From positions 569,875 to 633,874 of the forward strand of contig JAAGOF010000096.1 of the NCBI GenBank assembly GCA_010645155.1: DNA of 64,000 bases, written 5' to 3'. Below, in pieces: positions 54,730-64,000 of the stretch. The stretch's first letter is position 1. Each line of letters opens with the position of its first letter. Below the pieces are notes generated by a model. The model was not told where the DNA came from and did not search any database. It was given only the letters and a program-made list of their open reading frames with translations. The position numbers were made by a program, and so were the translations under genes. The stretch is from Tigriopus japonicus (lineage: Eukaryota > Arthropoda > Copepoda > Harpacticoida > Harpacticidae).

Positions 54730-57700
54730 TAGTATATCAATGAAGAATGAACAGTATTGCAATTCAAACCATAGACCACGGAACTTCATTACGAAATCCT
54801 TGTTCAAACCAACACACACGAATATGACATGGGTCTGGAAAGCCCCTGATGTATTATGGCGGGTTCTATGCATGCGGGGATCCCAGCAGTCTTTATTACA
54901 ACACTCTCTCATGCTGGGAAAAGTCATGTATCACATAAAATGATCTTTTGACAAAACACTTCGAGGGAAAACCACCAACAAAAAGATCTAAAAAATCAAT
55001 GCTAATATTACGTGTTCTGATTTCTGAAAAAAGAGCAGGAAAAAGGGCGATATTCAGGATATCCAAATGTTAAAAAATACTCTTGGAGCAATATTAGTGT
55101 TTGTTGCAAACTTTTTAAGTCCCAACCATATTTTCGACCTAAAGCACGAGAACCAAAAACTTTTTGACTTTAAAAACATTCAAGCTTAAAGATTTCAAGA
55201 AAAGAAGACTCCAACTTGAATCAAAAAGACATTTTTTGAAATTTTTGCCAGTTTTTAGCTTTCGGCACTTCTTTTTTTTCATTTGTCACTTTTATGCTCA
55301 AACTTTACTTGCCAGAAATCAGCAATTATTTGTTATGTACTCTATAAGGAATTTAGCTCACAATTGATTTCTTACTCTTAAGTGATTCATGATTTACCTA
55401 ACCAGTCTCAAAAACTCTTGACTTTGCATTCTCCTTGAGATATAAGGAAAAAAAAATTAGTGACGCAATTGCACTCATACTTCATGCATTTTGCCCTTTT
55501 AATACTTTAGTTGTAACTTCCATATTCTTTGGAAAGAAAAGTAAGAGAGAGAGCGAGGAAAATTATCATTGTTAAAAAGTGATATCTTGAATAAAATCTC
55601 TCAAAATTTGTAGTTCTTTTGTAAAAAATCGTTACACCCTTTTCAACGTGACTTGAACAAATCGCCATGTGAGAGTTTTGCTTAGAAACACAAGTCATCA
55701 TTAAAGGAATTTGACCCATTGCCAATCATTTGTTGTCACATTTGTCAATCAATGAATCTAGTTCTTAAATCATGAATTGATAAAAAAGTAATTCTTGCAA
55801 ATCATCATAACATTTCTCCTTTTTTGTGAAAAAGATTAATCACAACCAGTAGTATTACAAAAAAATACATTGATGGTTCTCTTTTTGGAGTTCTATATTC
55901 AGCAAACAATCACCTGACACCTAAAAAAAAACGTGTCTTTTCAAATCCGTTGTTTTCAAACCTGTAACTTGGTGAATGAATCAATCAAGTTACGCAAGGC
56001 TTTGCTTGGAACTTGAAAACTGGTTTTGAGGGCTCATTTTCTCAAGGTGCATCAAACGATTTATGGACTGTGTTTGTCATAAGGACATTTCCTATCAATG
56101 TTGCAATCATTTATTCAACATAACATTTCCATGGCAATTGTAAGTCATTGAAAGAGGGCTAAACAATATACCGTAAAAGACGTTTCAGCTCTTTTACAAA
56201 TGTGTCGTCGCATCAAACAGGTTTTTCACGTAATTATGACTTCAGGCGATAAAAAGGAAAAAGGCTAACCAAAACACTGTATGTTGTAAGAAGGGCTGGG
56301 ATAAAGTAGCAAGATGCAACTTGCACCAAAAGTTTAAACTTTCCATATCTTTCGTCAAATTCAGCAACTATTCGGCTTTTCCGCAACAAACTGCTTCTTT
56401 TAGTGTTTTTCTGGCTTCATCATTGTATCTTAGTGAAAAACTGTTTGAATCTATTATTTTAATAACACTTTCGAATTACACTTTTCTCTTTTTGTGAAGA
56501 GCAAAATTGAGTGATTAAATTATGAAAAGTCAAATTTATCTCTTAAACTTCATTTGTCATTTTAAAGGATCTGTTTTGTCGCGTTTTTACACATATTAAA
56601 AAGCAATTTTTTTTTGCCGAAATAATGGCAACTTTTTAAGAATTTTGGTCAAATTGAATGCAATATTTGGCTTAAGCAATTGCAACCTTGGTAATCCAAA
56701 ACTGCAACTTCATCCGAGCCCTAGTTATATTTCAAAGCTGTACGTTTGTAAGAATGTTTGCATTAATGTATCCCTTAATTTGAACACTTTTTTCCGTGGA
56801 CCGACAATATTTTGGCTCCAATCGAAAATAGGGCGACATAAAGGAATTAAATCATATAATATATATTGTTATCTGACGCAAATTTTTTAGCATCAGCCAT
56901 TTTTTTTTTGTGAGATCAACAATTTCCAAGTTACGAACATGGTTTCTTGTTCCGTTTCGTATGAATCACCCGGTAATATTATTATTCGAAGGTTTGCTTT
57001 CATTGGTCTACCAGGTTTCATTAAAAAAAAGTTTTTCTAACCCCAACAAACCTAAGTATGTACATAACCTGCAAATGTGGTACGGATTTTAATTTCTAAT
57101 ATGGCCACATGGCAAATTTGACGAGCTTTCACACGTTTGCCAAGTGGCTACAATTCGAAATTGTTACATGTTGCTTGAAAATTTGACATTTTCTGTAATT
57201 TATTGCCATGTGTGAAATCCAATGCAGTCAAATTCTGCCCTTTTTACCAACTTTTTTTGAAATGTTTTTTCTGTTAATTTTTCGATCGATTTTTTGGGTC
57301 CCAATTTTCGTTGTTAATAGATTTTGATATCTCCGTTGAAAAGTTGTTTTTCATATTACCACTTTCAGTAAATATCATAGTATTTTAAAAACAAAAAAGT
57401 AAGTCAAAAGAGTAAAAATTTGTTTTGAAAAGTTTTGCTTGTAAAATCTGCATAGGAACTGAAAAAAGGCATAAATAATTGAAATCCAACGGAATCCAAA
57501 ATTACGTTATCACTAAACCTGCAAAAGACAGCGTTACTGACAGGGTGACCAAATACCTTGTAAGAACTCGGGTAACTCCTAAGAAGTGCCATGATTTCAA
57601 AGTCATTGACTAAAAATTAAAATCACATACGAGGTGTTTAAGCTCCAGCTAATTGGAATGGCACAGTTCCAAAGATTTGGAGGTCACAGTAGTAATAAAA

Positions 57701-59012
57701 CCTCAAATACTGCGCCCTAAAAAAAGTTTTACCCGTTTAAGAACTTCTCAGTACCTAATGGACATGAAAAAAGAGAACTTTTGTTAGATAATACCTAGAG
57801 ATTATGCTATTTTCTACTAATCCGTTTATGGTCCAATGGTCATTAGCTTCACTACTCTCGTTTAGTTAAGACACTAGAAGCATCCAGAGACATGCGGGGA
57901 TTTATTTTTATCATGTCATTTGGACATCTGATAGGCATAGGGTATGTGAACAAAAAATAGCTCCAGTATTGTGCCCTCATAATGGTGGTCTAGGTGAAGA
58001 AGAAAGGTAGACATGGTTTGCAATTAGCTTCCACTCTGTAACCATTTGGGAAGAGACTACAAAACTCATGACATTTCTAGTGAATGTGGCAACAAATAAT
58101 AAGCAGCAATCCCATAAGCAGTAATAATTGCCTCACCCTTGGTAATGACCACAGGTTCACCTATTTGAGCCATCAAATCTCTGACTACTGAAAGTAAATT
58201 AATACTAGAGCGTCTCTAATTAATATAACTGGCTAGAGAACCTCATGGGAAAGAAGCATCAACTCCGTCACATTTGTCTTTTTTGAAGCTTCAAATGTTT
58301 GCCTTTTTGTTGCCACCATCAATCAGTAGGTTCAAGTTAAAACAAAATTTGATTTTGCAATTAATTTGTGTCCATCATGCCAATATGGATTATTCCATTC
58401 ATTAGATCACAAAATAAGATGTATTCAAGCTCTTCCATGGATATTTTATCAGTTAAAGGCTCCTAATGGCGGCATTTTTTCTCTTGCCCTTTTTAGCTTG
58501 CTGGGCTTTTTTGAAGCTTCTGTTAAAGCCCCTGTCGCTAGTGTTCTGATGATGCTTCATTCCTATGAGCGTCTGTACCACTGGCCACTAGAACACTTGT
58601 AAGCCCTAGTTTTGAACGAACAAAACCAGGAGTTTTGTGGATAGTTGGTGAATGCTCAACCCTTGTGCCACTACTCCTACCTGTCTTAATTTCATATCCC
58701 TTAAATGTAACAAAACTTCAAGCACCTCTTTCTTTGTAAGAGCGGGTGGTTCCTACTTAGCTTATGGCTCAGTCGTCACGTCTCTCTGGATTATTTCGTG
58801 TCTCTACAACTCACCTATCGTTCCAATTTGTTTGTAATGATTTAGTCACCCTGATGTTCGATTTGAACTTTGTCAACAAACGCACAACAGAAGTAGAAAG
58901 ACGTTTCAAGCAAGCAAGGAACAGCTCTCAAGAAACGCACCACTAGGTTCTATTCAAAACTTGATTGAGTCAGTGAAGAGAGGGATCTCTCTGGATCAAG
59001 CCATCCATCAAA
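54730..59012. other. AT-rich spacer between the elongase and CPSF4
   Basis: No supported gene. Around 56790-56975 lies a sequence related to the repeat in CPSF4 intron 2, ending GTATGAATCACCCGGTA, a mariner-like end. Around 58120-58210 is a diverged match to 61720-61810 (shared CCTCACCC and GGGAATGACC-like phrases). Open frames at 58366-58837 are hydrophobic and unrecognised. Confidence 0.45.
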
Positions 59013-61106
59013 ATGGATCAAGTGGTAGCCAATGTGGAGCACATCCAATTCGATATCGAGGTGGCCTTGGCCCAACAATTGGGCGCTCAACCTTTGCCTT
59101 TTCCGGGCATGGACAAGTCCGGATCGGCCGTTTGCGAATTCTACGTCCGTTCCACATGCTCTTTAGGTCAGTTGTTAGATGGATTCCAGCTAAATAGAGA
59201 CACCTACTTTGATAGTTTTAATGTTGAGACAAATAAGAACTCCCTGGTTAATTTTCAAGATGATTATTGTTCCAATATGAACTTTAGTTTGCATCGAAGA
59301 AATGATGATTATGGTAATCTTGGTTGTTGCTATTTTTTTATGATTGTTATGGACTAATAAAGCGAGATTATTAGGAAGTTCTGACACATTTTCCTTTGAC
59401 AGAAGGCAAGAGTCTCCTTTGCTCTTTATGATTTTCAGAGGTTCACTAAGATTTTGTGTGTTTAAAGCTGTTATATTTACTGTATGGAACAATACTTAGC
59501 AAGAATTACATCTTTATGAACGTTGATTTGCTTGAAACCAGGATGGGGATTTACATTTTCAGCAACTTTCAAAGATAAAGTTACGGTCAAGAGAACCAGC
59601 ACGCAAAAAGCCATACTGTTCTCTGCGAAAAACAAAGTTGATGTATTTGGAGAAAATTGGCTCAAAGAGCTCAAAAAGAGTGTGTTCTCATATATCCATA
59701 ATTTCAGATATTTTTTGTTAACGATTGATGGTATTGTGACAGGTCCTGAGCGACATTAAATATTTAGTAACCCAAGAGTTCTTAGAAGATATGTATTTTC
59801 AACAAGATCTAAACCTCCTCGTTGGATCATGGTAAAGTTTCAAAATTTGATTATTTTGCATCAAAAGAGTGCAATGCAATGACTTAATTATGTCCTTGCC
59901 ATAGAAGAAATCGTCAAGATGATTGTGAAAAATTCATGAATCATGTCATTTCAGGTACACAATGTCCATTTCGCCATGTTCGCGGTGATAAAACGGTGGT
60001 TTGCAAGCATTGGTTGCGTGGTTTGTGCAAGAAAGGCGACCAATGCGAGTTCTTGCACGAGTACGACATGTCCAAAATGCCCGAGTGCTATTTCTACTCC
60101 AGATTCAGTAAGTCCTTGTAACCTGATCCTTCTAATAATCCGTGAAAATCCTCAGGGTGTTCCAAATGGACGGAACAGCTAGCTATTTCACTTATAACTC
60201 GTGATTGAAACCGTAAATAAACCTCAATTTCATTGGATATGATTGGCTAAACACATTGCTTGAAGAGTCAGAAAAAGCCATTTCACCCAAATTTTCAATA
60301 TCTAAGCGACGACGGTTGTTCCAATGAAAGGTCATTTTCCTCCGGTATTTTTCCCTTTCACAAAAAGTTGCTAATTCCAAAATAAGGTCCCTTAAAGGAA
60401 ACCAAATTATAAGTATCTAAAGAATTGTTATCTGTCGCGCGTTTTTGAGCTTCGGACATTTTTTATGAACTCAGCCATTTCATAGTTACGGATATGGGTG
60501 GCTATTCCTTTTCTTATGATTCACTTCCTCGGCTAATTTTTTTTTCTAGACGCTTGCCACAACAAGGAATGCCCATTCCTCCACATCGACCCCGAGAGCA
60601 AGATCCGTGATTGTCCCTGGTACGATCGAGGGTTCTGTCGTCACGGTCCTCAGTGTCGCCATCGGCACGTTCGTCGCATCCTGTGTCTAAATTACCTCGC
60701 CGGTTTTTGTCCTGCCGGATCTGAATGCAAAGACGCTCATCCGCGCTTTGAGCTGCCCACCGCGTCCGATAACGACCCCAAATTCGGCAAGAAGGTCATT
60801 ATCACGTGTCATTATTGCGGTGAAGTGGGACACAAGGTGTCGCATTGCCAGAAACTCTCCCCAGAAATGCGAGAAGCTCACATGAATTCCAATGATCATG
60901 GCGGTGGGTTCTTCGGCTATCGACCGGGACACCCTCAAGGAACCACTTATCAACCTGCTGGAGGTCCTGGACCTGATCAGCCGAAGAAGTTTAAAAGTCT
61001 GGATGAGGTGGTGTGTTTTAAATGCGGAGAGCAGGGCCATTTTGCCAATCGATGTCCAAAGGGACATCTTGCCTTCTTGAGCAATCACGCCGCCATTCGT
61101 AATTGA
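59013..61106 (+). CDS. CPSF4 (Clp): CPSF4/clipper: zinc-finger subunit of the cleavage and polyadenylation specificity factor
   Basis: Exons 59013-59166, 59955-60107 and 60550-61106 join in frame into 287 residues. Five CCCH zinc fingers lie at residues 41-59, 68-86, 96-114, 124-142 and 148-166. Two CCHC zinc knuckles are at 189-202 (CHYCGEVGHKVSHC) and 258-271 (CFKCGEQGHFANRC). CPSF4 (CPSF30) reads the AAUAAA signal as part of the nuclear 3'-end processing complex. Fingers 2-4 are nearly identical to the human ones (CKHWLRGLCKKGDQCEFLHE). Two knuckles instead of the single human one matches the fly clipper arrangement. The first finger is split by intron 1. The N-terminal MDQVVANVEHIQFDIE is typical. 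Identity is secure. Confidence 0.96.
60108..60549 (+). repeat. CPSF4 intron 2, mostly a mariner-like MITE remnant
   Basis: The intron begins GTAAGT and ends TTTTTCTAG. From CAGGGTGTTCCAAATGGACG (about 60154) to about 60535 it resembles the repeat near 56760-56975: both share an ATTGTTATCTG motif, a CATTTTTT segment, and ATGATTCAC or ATGAATCAC near the end. The ends are roughly inverted. Confidence 0.5.
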
Positions 61107-61811
61107 TGACAAATAATGAAAACAATCAACTACAAAAGTATTAATTTTTATGCCCTTGACTCGATTTATTTTGCAAATGCTAAACTTGGCTTATGAACGT
61201 GCGTTTGTTTTTGTTCTAGGGATAGAGAAATTTACTTTGAAGAGTGTCATTTAGAAGTAAAGTAACAGAGACGAGGTAAATTTCGACGGTTCATGCATTT
61301 TGAATAAGGCTCGGTCAAGTTGTAAAAGAGTACTCCTAAAACATATTGGAGGCTACAAGACCTGGTGGGTACTGATTTGTTTCGAGTTGGATTTTTTTGC
61401 ACAGTTTTGCCATTTTGGTTTTAGGGTCAAAAATCTGACCACAACTAAACTTTTCAACAGGTAATGGTAGTGATGTTTTTGAACCAGGAGTGCTGCCAGT
61501 TTTGACTCGGAAGTTTATCGCTGTTAAAAAGGGCAGGTTGTATTGAACTTTTTGAAAAGACCTGAACAGGAACCAATTTGGCAACACTCGAACTAGTTCG
61601 ATTACGAGTCGCTTTGTTTTGTTTGTGGTGGAGTCAGAACGCAGCTTCACAGCTGTGATCTGTTAGAGGCTGTCCGCCATATGGGGATATTGCCGCTCCA
61701 CTTGGACAAGCTAACAAGCAAGCATTAATTTTTACCTCACCCTCGGGAATGACCCCAGGTTAGCCCATTTTTAAGCCGTCAAGGGCCGTGACTTCTGCAT
61801 GTAACTTAATA
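61107..61811. other. CPSF4 3' flank with a MITE fragment
   Basis: Probable 3' UTR, then a rearranged copy of the TAGTGATGTGTTTC MITE family at about 61366-61610 (GTTTCGAGTTGGATTTTT, then TAGTGATGTTTTTGAACC and GAACTAGTTCGATTACGAG). The remaining DNA up to the transposon has no gene. Confidence 0.55.
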
Positions 61812-63099
61812 CAGGCTGCGCCGCTCCAATCGATACACTCTCTAAATACTACTCCTTTGACTTTATTTATGTCTCAAATTTGCTATAAGTCGGTATGTTT
61901 TGTGATTAGACCTTGAACTTCAAATGACAACAAAAAAAAACACAAAGTTCCAAAAAATGGCTTCGGAAGAAGAGCAAAGGAAGACCATCTCCCTCCTGCT
62001 TTCGCGCGGACAAACGCCCACAGAGATCTCAACCACTTTGGGGTGTAGCAGGTCCACTGTCTACCGGGTCAAACAACGTGGAGCCTTCAAGAAGGATGCT
62101 GGGGATAGGCCAAGGCCTCAGAGACGTCCAGAAGTGGTTCTTGCTGTGCAGGAGGAGATCGGGATTGCCAGAGGTGGCATCACGATGAGAGGCTTGGCCA
62201 AGGAGTTCAATCTGGCAGAAACCACCATGAGGAGACTGGTGAAGGAGGATCTGGGCCTCCAATGCTTCAAGAGAAGACCGAGGATGGCACTCAGTGAGGC
62301 TGACAAGAAAAAAAGAGTGGAGAGAGCCACAATTTTGCTGAATGAAATGAAGCACAAGCCCAATGACGTTGTCATCCTCTTCTCCGACGAGACGCCCTTC
62401 TCCCTCAATGAAATTGTGGCCTCAAACAACAACACCTACCTTGCAGAGGCTGCAGGGGCTGCTGACGACGACATCAAGTTCATCCCCAAGGCCAGGTCCT
62501 ATGCGTACGTGCAGTGCATTGCTGTGGTGGCCTCCAATGGCCAGAAGATGGACTTGGTGTTCTTGGATGATGAGGAGAGGTTGTGCACAGAGACCTACAA
62601 GGCCTACCTCGATACGTATGTGTTCCCATGGGCCAGGGAGAACTTTGGGGAGAAGTGGTGGTGGCAACAAGACGGAGCCAGCTGCCACACTTCTAATGAA
62701 ACTCAGAGATGGCTCAAGGAGCAGACTCCACACTTCTGGCCCAAGCACTTCTGGCCTCCCCACAGCCCAGACCTCTCACCCTTGGACTATGGGATCTTCG
62801 GGCAGTTGAAGAGCAAGTTGGCTGGCATCAAGTCATCGTCCAAGGATGAGCTCAAAGCCAATGTCCTTGTGGCCTAGGCCTCCTTAGACGAGGAGGTGAT
62901 CAAGAAAACTTGCAGGAGGTTCAGGGGCAGGCTGGAGAAGGTCATGGAGGCCAATGGTGGCCATATTGAGTGAGAAGATATAAAAATATGTACTTTGTAA
63001 TTGTTAATAAAGTAAATTTTCCGTAAAATGCTTGTGAGTTGAGTTATTCACCATTATTCACCTAATTTGCAAGTGTATCGATTGGAGCGGCGCAGGCTG
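61812..63099 (+). mobile_element. DD37D mariner-like (maT-type) transposon, complete with TIRs and TA duplication
   Basis: 1288-bp element with 28-bp TIRs. The left starts CAGGCTGCGCCGCTCCAATC and the right (63072-63099) is its inverse with one mismatch near the tip. TA dinucleotides flank it at 61810-61811 and 63100-63101. It encodes one transposase on the plus strand. The near-perfect TIRs and mostly open reading frame suggest recent activity. Confidence 0.92.
61924..62877 (+). CDS. Tc1/mariner superfamily transposase (DD37D), truncated by an in-frame amber stop
   Basis: 317 residues from ATG to TAG. The N-terminus has a helix-turn-helix (QTPTEISTTLGCSRSTVYRV) for TIR binding. The catalytic triad is Asp155 (FSDETPFSLNE), Asp250 (WWQQDGASCH) and Asp288 (HSPDLSPLDYG), with 37 residues between the last two. 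That spacing defines the DD37D (maT) group rather than mariner DD34D or Tc1 DD34E. The frame continues after the TAG for 31 more codons (to 62970, then TGA at 62971-62973) with transposase-like sequence (EEVIKKTCRRFRGRL), so the stop probably arose from a TGG codon. The catalytic core is intact; the lost tail may impair activity. A second in-frame ATG is at codon 12. Confidence 0.9.
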   Translation: MTTKKNTKFQKMASEEEQRKTISLLLSRGQTPTEISTTLGCSRSTVYRVKQRGAFKKDAGDRPRPQRRPEVVLAVQEEIGIARGGITMRGLAKEFNLAETTMRRLVKEDLGLQCFKRRPRMALSEADKKKRVERATILLNEMKHKPNDVVILFSDETPFSLNEIVASNNNTYLAEAAGAADDDIKFIPKARSYAYVQCIAVVASNGQKMDLVFLDDEERLCTETYKAYLDTYVFPWARENFGEKWWWQQDGASCHTSNETQRWLKEQTPHFWPKHFWPPHSPDLSPLDYGIFGQLKSKLAGIKSSSKDELKANVLVA

Positions 63100-63101
63100 T
63101 A

Positions 63102-64000
63102 TAAATGTGCTCACGTTTGTTCAGGCCGTTAAAATATCCCAACCTCACTAGCCTTCGCGAGTGAAAACTGGACTATCCAGCGGCATTTGCATGGCCAGGT
63201 CATGCTGACCAGCAGCTTCATTCCATCCCATCCACCAAAACTAGCTCTTCGCCTCTTCAGGAGCATTTATTTCATGAGGGTTATTCGATGCAATTTGTAA
63301 ATTTGAAGTAATGAAATAGATTATTTGCTAAATAGATATTAATCAAATTTCGCCTCAATTCTTAACTAAGGACACTCTTAATATCTATTTATATGAATTG
63401 GGAAATTATTATGTTGGGTCAGGAACCACTGTACTTCAGGACGGATTTCAAAAATACACACTAGGTCCGATCACTGTATTAAAATGTGAGGTTTTTGCAA
63501 CAAATATATTGTTCCGTTGAATTTCCATTGTGCTAATCGGATCTAGTGTGCATTTTGAAAGTAATCCTGGCTTGAGCCATCCTTGGTTGGATTTAATGGT
63601 TTTAAGTGAACTAATAAAGATATTTGAACTACTTTTAAGTTGCACATATTCGCATGCTATATTTCTTTTTTTTTTGGACCATTGTGTTGATGAAGGAGTG
63701 TAATCATCTTAAGCTAACTCATATTTTAGGAAATAAATATTTCGTCTATTTGGGATACAATTTCGACTCTTGAGCTAACCCATCTTGGTAATTTATTACT
63801 TGGTTATCATCTGCTGCGATTTTTGAGCTAACGGAATCAGTGGTGTACTTCTAGCTGATGTATTATGAAACCTTAATTCAAACACCGTACGTTTAGTTTT
63901 CATTTTGTATTATTTCCGGATATTTACATAAGTACAACTTACATATCATTTTCAACAATTATTGACAAAGTAGAATAAGTGACAACCATTTGCAAAGTGG
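63102..64000. other. AT-rich flank, no gene
   Basis: No recognisable coding sequence, RNA gene or delimited repeat to the window's right end. Confidence 0.5.

Noticed and set aside
58366..58837. Possible small membrane protein frames upstream of CPSF4
   Set aside because: Hydrophobic but with no conserved motif, splice support or codon bias, and in a repeat-derived region.

Overview
The window is eukaryotic and almost certainly arthropod. It has AT-rich intergenic DNA, short GT-AG introns, several highly conserved animal genes (Pax2/5/8, the BK channel slowpoke, ELOVL6-type elongase, CPSF4, SIL1, N4BP2) and a cuticle-type chitin-binding protein. The mix of very compact gene spacing and many short DNA transposons suggests a crustacean, perhaps a copepod. 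That last step is inference, because no database search was possible.

Layout: 146-5683 (+) holds the 3' five exons of a Pax2/5/8 gene whose first exon lies left of the window. A repeat-rich spacer follows, then a small secreted chitin-binding protein (10854-11267, -). Next come a four-exon leucine-rich-repeat-like gene (14532-19214, -) and, only 99 bp upstream of it on the same strand, intronless SIL1 (19314-20477, -). An N4BP2/NONU-1-like nuclease gene (20896-23141, +) diverges from SIL1. The large slowpoke gene fills 25748-40052 (-). An ELOVL6-like elongase lies at 49962-52823 (-) and CPSF4/clipper at 59013-61106 (+). The right end carries a DD37D mariner-like (maT-type) transposon, 61812-63099.

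The most informative locus is slowpoke. All 22 exon positions could be joined in frame into a protein of about 1204 residues. Three positions are tandem-duplicated and look mutually exclusive: three alternative pore/S6 exons, two S6/RCK1-linker exons and two RCK1 exons, giving 12 possible combinations. One pore exon encodes a GFG instead of GYG selectivity filter. Both linker exons appear to end in a non-canonical GC donor, because only that reading keeps the frame.

The spacers and introns are rich in non-autonomous transposons. Several can be delimited by terminal inverted repeats (TIRs) plus 8-bp target-site duplications (TSDs), as expected for the hAT superfamily: 8388-8834, 8855-10129, 23817-24865 with 24170-24499 nested inside it, 27422-27741, 44059-44958, 47673-47970 and 48342-48672. 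There is also a tRNA-Ser-derived SINE, a four-armed palindromic element and a long-TIR element split by a hAT insertion. The genes do not form one pathway. SIL1 and the downstream LRR gene are the only candidates for co-transcription.
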